Below the pieces are notes generated by a model. It did not search any database. It saw only the letters and a program-made list of their open reading frames with translations, and was not told where the DNA came from. Positions 1-5,542 of a DNA stretch of 10,418 nt are shown here, piece by piece. Made by a program: the position numbers and the translations under genes. The stretch's first letter is position 1. Every line of letters begins with the position of its first letter. The DNA is from CAYFMP01 sp964344215. GTDB lineage: Bacteria > Pseudomonadota > Alphaproteobacteria > Rhodospirillales > Casp-alpha2. The DNA is taken from assembly GCA_964344215.1 (NCBI GenBank), contig CAYFMP010000106.1:1-10418 (forward strand), written 5' to 3'.

Positions 1-65
1 GGCGTCGCGGCCCGCTTCCGATGGCCCCGCATCGCCGCACGAGCCGCTCCTTGCCAGGAGACCGG

Positions 66-106
66 AGAGCGCGTCTCAGCGATTCCATATCAACGTGAAC
101 CGCTCT
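66..106. repeat. Imperfect intergenic palindrome
   Basis: The segment begins with AGAGCG and ends with CGCTCT, which are reverse complements. Inside it AGCGATTC (78-85) faces GAACCGCT (97-104), which pairs except for one A/C position. It lies in a gene-free stretch 60 bases from the orphan MlaC-like fragment. It looks like the short dispersed palindromes common between genes in alphaproteobacteria. That class assignment is from memory of the style, not from a second copy in this window. Confidence 0.35.
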
Positions 107-164
107 AGGTATCACGGGCGCGACGTCGACATAGTCCTTCGGCGGCTAGACGCCGTCCGCCGGC

Positions 165-586
165 CCCTCAATCGGGGATGGCGACCGCCTCGACCGCCTT
201 GCCGAAGCGCTTCTCGAGCGTCGCCACCAGGCCGTCGATGCCGTCCTTCTTGAGGATCGGGGCGAAATCGTCGCGCTGGGTGACCAAAAGGCTGAGTTTG
301 TCGGTAACGGCGTCGATGATCTTGAAGCCGAAGAAGCTGTCGGGGCGGCGGCGGATGCGAAAACCGACCCGGAAAGGCGCCTGCGATTGGCGCGGAAACG
401 AGATCGTCACCAGCGTGTCCTTGCCGTATTCGCGGATGCTCTCGACCTTGAAGTCGCCGGTCCAGTTGTCGGCCTCGGTGAACTCGTAGCCCGACAGAAA
501 CAGTTCCTTGTAGGTGGCGTAGAACTTGTCCCACTGTTCGGGGCTGACGTCTTCGTAGTGGGAGCCCAGCACGAAACGGGCCATCG
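165..586. repeat. 422-base direct repeat, left copy
   Basis: Identical to 1757-2178 at a constant offset of 1592, except for four transitions at 504, 537, 547 and 576. The first 339 bases (165-503) show no difference. Identity stops sharply on both sides: 164 is C where 1756 is T, and 587 is T where 2179 is G. Read on the minus strand, the repeat starts just before the ATG of the motif MARFVLG and ends three bases past the stop codon. It therefore covers the C-terminal 138 or so codons of the caspase-MlaC gene. It forms one border of the AT-richer DUF3800 insert. Confidence 0.97.
168..586 (-). pseudogene. Orphan C-terminal fragment of a MlaC-like domain (partial copy of the caspase-MlaC gene)
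   Basis: The minus strand encodes the last 138 or so residues of the caspase-MlaC protein, from MARFVLGSHYED to the terminal AVAIPD and stop codon. One residue differs: Ala406 of the full-length protein is Val here. The other three base differences are silent. The signal peptide, the caspase domain and the first helices of the MlaC-like domain are missing. The frame stays open upstream to a TTG at 644, which would add about 20 unrelated residues, but no ribosome binding site is visible and no signal peptide replaces the lost one. I read it as the leftover 3' end of the gene after a duplication or integration. It could still serve as a recombination partner. A truncated expressed protein cannot be excluded. 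Confidence 0.85.
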
Positions 587-634
587 TTCGATAGAATAGG
601 CCCCAAGAAGAGGCGAGTAGAATTTCAGTGTGAA

Positions 635-658
635 TTACGATCAATGCATTTATCGTAA
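635..658. promoter_or_regulatory. 24-base near-perfect palindrome just before the DUF3800 start
   Basis: The halves TTACGATCAATG and CATTTATCGTAA are reverse complements at 11 of 12 positions, and the centre AATGCATT is itself a perfect palindrome. It ends three bases before the ATG at 662. That is where a repressor operator would block initiation, or where a transcript hairpin would hide the start. The symmetry without a spacer fits a dimeric protein site better than an RNA hairpin. No regulator gene is visible in the window. Confidence 0.5.
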
Positions 659-661
659 CAC

Positions 662-1540
662 ATGGCCCAGTTCTTGTTCATTGACGAAAGCGGTCATGAT
701 TCTGGCCCTTCTCCATATGAGGTGCTGGCTGGAGTCTCTGTTGAAGACGAAGACCTATGGAGCTTGATAAATGCAATTCATGAAGCCGAATGGAAGTGGT
801 TTGGCCGGCGTTATAGTGAAGGCGAGAGAGAGCTAAAGGGAAAGAAGCTCCTTAAGAGCAAAGTTTTTCATCACGCGGCACTAAATGCGGAAGTAAGCGA
901 AACCGATATCGCAATACTTGCGAAAGAGGCCTTGGACAATGGCGTTCGAGCGAGCGTCCAGCATTTTAAGGCCCTGGCGCTTGCAAAGATTAATTTTGTT
1001 CGAGAGGTACTTGAAATTTGCACGAGATTTAGATGTCGGGCTTTTGCTAGCGTAGTTGAGAAGGATGCCCCTCCTACTGAACAAATAGATGGCCTTCGGA
1101 AGGATTACGCATACTTATTTGAGCGATTCTACTACTATTTGGATGATCTAAGGCCCAGACAACAGGGTATCATCGTTTTTGACGAGTTGGAAAAAAGCAA
1201 GAGCCATATCCTAATTGGACAGGCGCATAGCTATTTTCGGGATCATGCTGTGGGCCAATTGCGAAGCAGCCTAATCGTGCCAGAACCGTTCTTTGTACAC
1301 AGTGATCTTACAACTGGCATCCAAATCGCTGATCTAATTGCCTATTGTGTCTCATGGGGTTTTCGAACACCCCAAATGAATAAACCAAAGCGTGAGGAGT
1401 TGGCTCCATTCGTGGAGCAAATCGCGCACTTACGTTATCGGACAACGCGCGAGATAGGAGACAACCCTGGTTTTGTAATTTGGAGCTTCGCTCACATCTC
1501 CGATCTTCGGACTCGTCGTGAGCGAATTGAAGAATTCTAA
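662..1540 (+). CDS. DUF3800-family protein, putative RNase H-fold nuclease
   Basis: A 292-residue protein with the DUF3800 pattern. It opens with FIDESGHD (Asp8, Glu9), carries VFDELEKSKSHI in the middle (Asp174, Glu175), and has SDLTTGIQIADLIAYCVSW toward the end (Asp215, Gln221, Asp224). These spaced acidic residues resemble the metal-binding set of RNase H-like folds, to which this family has been linked, so nuclease activity is an inference. DUF3800 genes are common in accessory regions and have been reported near phage-defence genes; no substrate can be read here. No Shine-Dalgarno sequence precedes the ATG. An in-frame ATG at 644 is followed by a stop, so 662 is the only reasonable start, and translation may be leaderless. 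Codon use is clearly AT-richer than in all neighbours, and the gene sits alone, convergent with the caspase gene, between two 422-base repeats. Family identification is fairly firm; function is open. Confidence 0.85.
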   Translation: MAQFLFIDESGHDSGPSPYEVLAGVSVEDEDLWSLINAIHEAEWKWFGRRYSEGERELKGKKLLKSKVFHHAALNAEVSETDIAILAKEALDNGVRASVQHFKALALAKINFVREVLEICTRFRCRAFASVVEKDAPPTEQIDGLRKDYAYLFERFYYYLDDLRPRQQGIIVFDELEKSKSHILIGQAHSYFRDHAVGQLRSSLIVPEPFFVHSDLTTGIQIADLIAYCVSWGFRTPQMNKPKREELAPFVEQIAHLRYRTTREIGDNPGFVIWSFAHISDLRTRRERIEEF

Positions 1541-1652
1541 GAAGAAAAGGCAATGCAACGCCCGAAAGCGCCACAAAGCCTCCAATAGAAATATAGAACC
1601 AACTCTAGTTATTTGCAAGTGTAAATCTCTTATAACTTGTTGTAATAACACC

Positions 1653-1672
1653 CTGAATCATTTGTGAATCAG
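1653..1672. repeat. Short imperfect inverted repeat between convergent genes
   Basis: CTGAATCA, a TTTG spacer and TGAATCAG form a hairpin with one A/A mismatch. It lies 113 bases past the DUF3800 stop codon in an AT-rich stretch. No T-run follows on the plus strand, so it is not a convincing terminator. It may be a remnant of a mobile-element end. Confidence 0.3.
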
Positions 1673-1756
1673 TCTAGGTTTGGATACTCGTCCTGACACC
1701 ACTCCGCCGTTAGATATTACGCTTGCCCTTGAGGGGTTCGGCACAACGTTTGGCAT

Positions 1757-2178
1757 CCCTCAATCGGGGATGGCGACCGCCTCGACCGCCTTGCCGAAGC
1801 GCTTCTCGAGCGTCGCCACCAGGCCGTCGATGCCGTCCTTCTTGAGGATCGGGGCGAAATCGTCGCGCTGGGTGACCAAAAGGCTGAGTTTGTCGGTAAC
1901 GGCGTCGATGATCTTGAAGCCGAAGAAGCTGTCGGGGCGGCGGCGGATGCGAAAACCGACCCGGAAAGGCGCCTGCGATTGGCGCGGAAACGAGATCGTC
2001 ACCAGCGTGTCCTTGCCGTATTCGCGGATGCTCTCGACCTTGAAGTCGCCGGTCCAGTTGTCGGCCTCGGTGAACTCGTAGCCCGACAGAAACAGCTCCT
2101 TGTAGGTGGCGTAGAACTTGTCCCACTGCTCGGGGCTGGCGTCTTCGTAGTGGGAGCCCAGCACGAAGCGGGCCATCG
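1757..2178. repeat. 422-base direct repeat, right copy
   Basis: This copy is part of the intact caspase-MlaC gene and covers its last 138 or so codons plus three bases beyond the stop. It differs from 165-586 at 2096, 2129, 2139 and 2168, all transitions and all within the 83 bases nearest the gene's interior. Three of the four are silent and one changes Ala to Val. Keeping the reading frame intact while the downstream copy is an orphan is the arrangement expected when an insertion rebuilds the 3' end of its target gene. Confidence 0.97.
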
Positions 2179-3355
2179 GCTTGAAGTCGACGACGGTGCC
2201 CAACAGGCCTCGGAACTTGGCGACCCGCTCGGCGATGCTGAGCTGTTCCGATTCCATCAGGAACTCGGCGTTGTCGGTGAGCTCCTCGATCATCTTCCGC
2301 GCCCGGACCAGAGCTTCGGCCGCCAGTTGCTGGTCGGACTTGCCGGTGATCGAGCGCTCGGCGGCATCGGCCCCGGATTTCAGCCGGCGGATCTTGCCCT
2401 TGGCCATCTTGGAAAACGTGCCCTTGTCGCCGTATTCGCTCAAGTAGGCCTCGAAGTCGCCGACGTCGGCGCTGCCCTGGATGGCGTTCCACACCGCCAC
2501 CTCCTTTTGCAGCCGCGCATCGAGGGCCGGCTGGGCGGCGGCCGGCGGCGGCAGCGCGGCCAGTTGCGGCGGAGCGGCCGGTTCGGCGGCGCCGTCGGCG
2601 AAATAGAAATCGGCGCCGGTCAGGGAAGAGGCCTCCCACGGCACCTGGCGACCGTCGGTGACGCCGACGACGGAATTGCGGACCTCCTTAAAGACGCGCT
2701 CGACGGTCAGCCCCGGGGTCAACATGGCGCGGGCCAGCGCTTCGGTGTACGGGCTGTTGGCGCCGCCGCCGTCGGCGGCGACGTCGCCGGGCGATGTGGC
2801 ATAGGCGATCAGCGTCCCCTTGGAGGCGTCCATGCGGGCCAGCCCGCGGCCGGCCGAGCGGAAGCTGCGCTTGAACGGATTGTTGCGGCAGGCATCGAGG
2901 ATGATGATGTTGAGGCGGTTGCCGGCGAACGCCATGTTGCCCTGCACCGCGTCGGCGGCGACCGCCTCGATGTCGACGTCGGCCTCGTCCTCGATCTCGA
3001 CGTTGACCGGGATCATGTAGTTGGTGCCGTTCACCTGGACGCCGTGGCCGGCGTAATAGAACAGCCCGACCGCCTGCTTGCCGGCGTTCTCCAGCTTCTC
3101 GCCGAACGCCTTGACGGCGCGCTTCATGGCCTTCTGGTCGGCGTCGATGCGCTCGATGACGTCGAAGCCCAGGCGGCGCAGGGTGTCGGCCATCAGCCGG
3201 GCGTCGTTCGGCGGATTGGCGAGCGTCCCGATGTTGGGGTAGTTGCCGTTGCCGATGATCAGCGCCACCCTGGGCTCGGCGGCGGCGCCAACGTCGGCGA
3301 CGGCGGCCGCCATCAGCAGCACCGCGGCCAGAACGAATCGCATGACCAGAGGCAT
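1760..3355 (-). CDS. Secreted caspase-like (peptidase C14) protein with a C-terminal MlaC-like domain
   Basis: A 531-residue protein. Residues 1-26 form a signal peptide with an AAA-type cleavage site, so it acts in the periplasm. Residues 27-255 are a caspase-like domain: RVALIIGNGNYP opens it, YYAGHG carries catalytic His104, and LDACRNNP carries catalytic Cys156. A proline-alanine linker (256-280) follows. Next is a short helical segment, VWNAIQGSADVGDFEAYLSEY, of the kind often found behind bacterial caspase domains. Residues about 333-531 match MlaC (Tgt2-type): DFKPMARFVLGSHYED, SPEQWDKFYATYKELF, and FFGFKIIDAVTDKLSLLVTQRDDF with a DGIDGLVATLEKR end. MlaC shuttles phospholipids between the membranes. 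The start at 3355 has AAGGAGG at 3367-3373, 11 bases upstream; the in-frame Met5 would be 23 bases away. Both catalytic residues are present, so protease activity is plausible, with target unknown. The last 138 codons are duplicated downstream. A combined envelope role is inference. Confidence 0.9.
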   Translation of the reverse strand: MPLVMRFVLAAVLLMAAAVADVGAAAEPRVALIIGNGNYPNIGTLANPPNDARLMADTLRRLGFDVIERIDADQKAMKRAVKAFGEKLENAGKQAVGLFYYAGHGVQVNGTNYMIPVNVEIEDEADVDIEAVAADAVQGNMAFAGNRLNIIILDACRNNPFKRSFRSAGRGLARMDASKGTLIAYATSPGDVAADGGGANSPYTEALARAMLTPGLTVERVFKEVRNSVVGVTDGRQVPWEASSLTGADFYFADGAAEPAAPPQLAALPPPAAAQPALDARLQKEVAVWNAIQGSADVGDFEAYLSEYGDKGTFSKMAKGKIRRLKSGADAAERSITGKSDQQLAAEALVRARKMIEELTDNAEFLMESEQLSIAERVAKFRGLLGTVVDFKPMARFVLGSHYEDASPEQWDKFYATYKELFLSGYEFTEADNWTGDFKVESIREYGKDTLVTISFPRQSQAPFRVGFRIRRRPDSFFGFKIIDAVTDKLSLLVTQRDDFAPILKKDGIDGLVATLEKRFGKAVEAVAIPD

Positions 3356-3409
3356 CTGTCGCCGATCCTCCTTAACATTCGGTTTCGGGCTGGGCTATCT
3401 AGAGTAACG

Positions 3410-3460
3410 GATCGAACGCGCTTGTGAAGGGCAAATGCCGTCGATTTCTCCCGTTCGATC
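3410..3460. promoter_or_regulatory. Perfect 9-base inverted repeat upstream of the caspase-MlaC gene
   Basis: GATCGAACG at 3410-3418 and CGTTCGATC at 3452-3460 are exact reverse complements separated by 33 bases. They lie in the 126-base gap between the hemerythrin stop and the caspase-MlaC start, where that gene's promoter must be if it is transcribed alone. The pair could be two operator half-sites or a hairpin ending the upstream hemerythrin transcript, though there is no T-run. I could not fix a confident -35/-10 pair here. Confidence 0.35.
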
Positions 3461-3481
3461 GGCGATCGGCGAGGTCGACGC

Positions 3482-3916
3482 TCAACCCGTCTCGCCGCTT
3501 CCGCGGGCCTCGCTGACCGAGCCGTGGATGGCCGGCACGTAGTCCATGTCGGAGACCAGGATGTGGTTCTTCAGCCAGTACGCCAGGAAGCCGATGAAAT
3601 CGGCGTAATCGAAGGTCGTGGGGTCGTTGCGGTAGGCCGCTTCGTAGGCGCGGACCTTGTCAGCCAGGCGGCGGTGCAAAATCTTGTGCTCGGCCAGACC
3701 TTCATACCCGCAGGCCTCCATCAGCGCCTCTTCGCGCTCGAAATGGACGTCGACGTAGACGGCGAGCGCCTCCAGGGTGACGGCGATGGAAGTTTCCGCG
3801 ACGCCGTCGGCGACCTTGTCGTTGAGGTCGTTGATCAGCGCGAACAGGCCCCAGTGGTCCTTGTCGATGTCGCGGTTGCCGGTCTTGTAGTCGTCCGACC
3901 ATTCGATGATGGGCAT
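3482..3916 (-). CDS. Bacteriohemerythrin (single-domain, non-heme di-iron O2-binding protein)
   Basis: A 144-residue protein with the full hemerythrin ligand set: His21 (DKDHWGLF), His58 and Glu62 (HFEREE), His77 and His81 (HKILH), His118 and Asp123 (HILVSD). The opening PIIEWSDDYKTGNRDIDKDH is typical of the bacterial family. Such proteins bind oxygen reversibly at a di-iron site and serve as oxygen carriers, stores or sensors in the cytoplasm. Here it stands alone, with no signalling domain fused and no membrane segment. The ATG at 3916 is preceded by GGAGG with 8 bases of spacing. The C-terminal tail after residue 130 (SVSEARGSGETG) is polar and looks unstructured. The gene runs in the same direction as the caspase-MlaC gene 126 bases downstream, but the gap suggests separate transcription. 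A role in handling oxygen around sulfur metabolism is possible but only suggested by proximity. Confidence 0.95.
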   Translation of the reverse strand: MPIIEWSDDYKTGNRDIDKDHWGLFALINDLNDKVADGVAETSIAVTLEALAVYVDVHFEREEALMEACGYEGLAEHKILHRRLADKVRAYEAAYRNDPTTFDYADFIGFLAYWLKNHILVSDMDYVPAIHGSVSEARGSGETG

Positions 3917-4010
3917 CAGCCAAGCCTCCGTTGCCAGGAGTTCATGCCCGCAGTTTCCAGCCGGACGGGCGCCAAGTCATTGATCGGGGTCAAGCGGGGG
4001 CTGCCTGATA

Positions 4011-4084
4011 CTTCGACAGGCTCAGCATGAGGCGCTCCTTCTCTCCCCATCCTGAGCAGCGAGCGCCAGCGAGCGTGTCGAAGG
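4011..4084. repeat. Dispersed-type inverted repeat (CTTCGACA ... TGTCGAAG)
   Basis: The arm CTTCGACAGGCTCAGCATG (from 4011) is matched in inverted form by CATCCTGAG (4048 on) and TGTCGAAGG (to 4084). An inserted AGCGAGCG direct repeat interrupts the right arm. The sentence-like CTTCGACAGGCTCAG with CTGAGC...TGTCGAAG is a form seen repeatedly between genes in many proteobacterial genomes. An 11-base piece, CAGCATGAGGC, recurs at 4134-4144. It probably folds as a long hairpin in RNA from either strand. Confidence 0.6.
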
Positions 4085-4111
4085 ATAGTGGGACGCCCCG
4101 TACGTCGAGAC

Positions 4112-4129
4112 GCCCGCGCAAACGCGGGC
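4112..4129. repeat. GC-rich perfect hairpin downstream of the phosphoesterase gene
   Basis: GCCCGCG, a CAAA loop and CGCGGGC form a perfect 7-base stem. It lies 35 bases past the stop codon of the minus-strand phosphoesterase gene and could stop or slow polymerase at the end of that transcript. No T-run follows on the minus strand, so a classical intrinsic terminator is not supported. Confidence 0.4.
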
Positions 4130-4163
4130 TCTTCAGCATGAGGCTTCACCCAGAGAGCCGGGC

Positions 4164-4991
4164 TCAGGGACGGACGTCTTGGGAAAATTGCGGAACGGAG
4201 GGCTTTACGGACGGTTTCTCACCCTGCACGATCCGCAGGGAACTTTCGAACGTATTCGAGCGTTCATCGAAGCGATGCAGCATGTACAAGGTTTTGCCGA
4301 TGGCTTCATCGGGCAGTTCGCCAACGTGCAGGTCCGTCGCGACGCTTGGCATGGTCGAGCAAACGACGCCGTTTACGGTGGTTTCGGCCAACCGGTGCGA
4401 ATGGCCGCAAAACAGGCGGACGACATTCGGATGACGGCCGACGACCTTCCAGAAAGCGTCCGCCGCTTCGGAGCGGTCGTACGGGAATTTGTAGCGCCCC
4501 TCGGCGCCGGGCACGTCGAACGGCGCGTGGTGCATGAAAAGCGCGGTCGGTTTCGAGCCTTCGGCCGCCAGAATCTCGTCGAGCGCGGCCAGCCTCGGTT
4601 CATCGAGGTCACCCATCATGGTTTCCGCGGAAAGTGTATCGAACCCGACCAGGCGGACCGGAAATTCATCGACGGCGTAAAGGATGAAGGGCTGATGCCG
4701 GTCCATGCGGTCTCCGAGAAAGGCGGCCGCCAGACCGGATCTGCTGTCGCGGTTTCCCGGCACCGGAAGAAAAATCGGCGCAAACGGCTCGACGATGTCC
4801 GAGACCAGGGCGTAATCCTCCGGCCGGCCGAACTGCGCCATGTCTCCCGTGTGCAGGACGCAATCCACGGGCTCCTCGAGTTCCAGGATGTCCGCCACAC
4901 AGGCGCGAAGGTCGTTCTCGCGGGATTCCCAGCGGGGATCCTCGTCATCTCCGGCTTTCAGGTGGGTGTCGGATATCTGGGCGATCAACAT
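4164..4991 (-). CDS. CpdA-like class III metallophosphoesterase (putative cyclic nucleotide phosphodiesterase)
   Basis: A 275-residue calcineurin-like phosphoesterase with the metal motifs in order: DTH (Asp8, His10), GDM (Asp50), GNRD (Asn80), HH (His154) and GHSH (His197, His199). The nearest characterised relatives are CpdA/Rv0805-type enzymes that hydrolyse 3',5'-cyclic AMP in the cytoplasm; the real substrate here cannot be read from sequence. One oddity: the usual GNHD motif, whose His takes part in catalysis, is GNRD (Arg81). That may lower activity or shift substrate. There is no signal peptide or membrane segment. The start at 4991 has GGAG six bases upstream. It is the last gene of a three-gene minus-strand run, with 21 bases between the SlyD-like stop and this ATG. 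The tail after residue 255 (SVKPSVPQFSQDVRP) is not part of the fold. Confidence 0.85.
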   Translation of the reverse strand: MLIAQISDTHLKAGDDEDPRWESRENDLRACVADILELEEPVDCVLHTGDMAQFGRPEDYALVSDIVEPFAPIFLPVPGNRDSRSGLAAAFLGDRMDRHQPFILYAVDEFPVRLVGFDTLSAETMMGDLDEPRLAALDEILAAEGSKPTALFMHHAPFDVPGAEGRYKFPYDRSEAADAFWKVVGRHPNVVRLFCGHSHRLAETTVNGVVCSTMPSVATDLHVGELPDEAIGKTLYMLHRFDERSNTFESSLRIVQGEKPSVKPSVPQFSQDVRP

Positions 4992-5012
4992 GGTCGGCTC
5001 CGGCGGCGCTCC

Positions 5013-5522
5013 TCAAATGGGTATCGTCAACGATTTATCGATATCCGGCTCGACGCCGACGGGCCCGCCGGCCTCGATCTCCTCGTCGGTTGCGTCGCGG
5101 ACCGTGAGGACCTCCAGCTTGAAAATCACTTTCCTGCCGCACAGCGGATGGTTGCCGTCGACCGTCAGCGTCTTGTCGTCGATCCTGGTGACGATGAAGC
5201 TACGCGGCTCTCCCTTTTCGCTCTCCGCGAAGATGGTGGTGCCGACTTCCCGGTATTCCTCGGGAACGTTGTCGATGCGATCGGTGAACACCAACGACTC
5301 GTCCCTGGGGCCGTAGATCTGATCGCCATCGAACGGCACCTCGATGACGTCGCCGGCCGATTTCCCTACCAGCTCCTCGGTGACCGAGGGCGCCAGGATA
5401 TGGTTGGCGCCGTGCACGTAGCCGATCGGGAATTCGACCGCAACCAGGACGCCGCCGGATTTTTTGTCGATCACCTGGTAGGTCAGTTCGACGTACTTGT
5501 TGTCCTGGATCGTGTCGCTCAT
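5013..5522 (-). CDS. SlyD-like FKBP-type peptidyl-prolyl isomerase
   Basis: A 169-residue protein with SlyD architecture: an FKBP half (about 8-75), an inserted chaperone flap (about 76-120), and the returning FKBP strand DGNHPLCGRKVIFKLEVLTVRDATDEEI (123-150). That last block is the family signature. SlyD-type proteins speed proline isomerisation and act as folding chaperones in the cytoplasm. The His/Cys-rich nickel tail of E. coli SlyD is absent; the C-terminus is an acidic stretch ending LTIPI. The position usually reading GLE in FKBPs is PSVTEE here, and the hydrophobic pocket is hard to match, so isomerase activity may be weak. The ribosome binding site is poor, which suggests translation coupled to the upstream 117-residue gene, whose stop is only 20 bases away. 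Lying behind aprA, it could help fold a redox protein, but that is inference. Confidence 0.85.
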   Translation of the reverse strand: MSDTIQDNKYVELTYQVIDKKSGGVLVAVEFPIGYVHGANHILAPSVTEELVGKSAGDVIEVPFDGDQIYGPRDESLVFTDRIDNVPEEYREVGTTIFAESEKGEPRSFIVTRIDDKTLTVDGNHPLCGRKVIFKLEVLTVRDATDEEIEAGGPVGVEPDIDKSLTIPI

Positions 5523-5542
5523 ATCGAATCCGCGCCAAACGA

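Larger units (their letters stand above)
587..1756. other. AT-richer insert between the direct repeats
   Basis: This 1170-base segment separates the two repeat copies. It holds one gene, the DUF3800 protein, plus 75 bases before it and about 216 bases after it. Hand counts of three lines inside it (661-720, 961-1020, 1201-1260) give 40 to 48 percent GC, against 88 percent in one line of the neighbouring caspase gene (2521-2580). I see no transposase, integrase or tRNA in it. The contrast and the flanking repeats suggest acquisition from outside. The last 80 bases (about 1680-1756) are GC-richer and may be native. Confidence 0.6.

Noticed and set aside
1680..1756. Possible tRNA or tmRNA end (GGTTTGGATACTC, then CACCACTCCGCC) as an integration site
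   Set aside because: No acceptor stem, T-arm pairing or CCA end can be formed. The resemblance is limited to a few bases.
1541..1756. Terminator for the DUF3800 gene
   Set aside because: The only hairpins (1653-1672 and a poorer one near 1630) are imperfect and lack a following T-run on the plus strand.
1760..3355. Caspase gene as part of a CRISPR-Craspase or an intracellular defence system
   Set aside because: The protein has an N-terminal signal peptide and a MlaC-like domain, pointing to the periplasm. No CRISPR array, TPR-CHAT or effector partner is nearby.
1979..3427. Long plus-strand open frame of 482 codons opposite the caspase-MlaC gene
   Set aside because: It is the GC-rich shadow of the minus-strand gene, rich in Gly, Val and Asp-Gly runs, with no ribosome binding site and no recognisable domain.
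4011..4144. CRISPR-like repeat array
   Set aside because: Repeats are inverted rather than regularly spaced direct repeats, spacing is irregular, and there are no cas genes.
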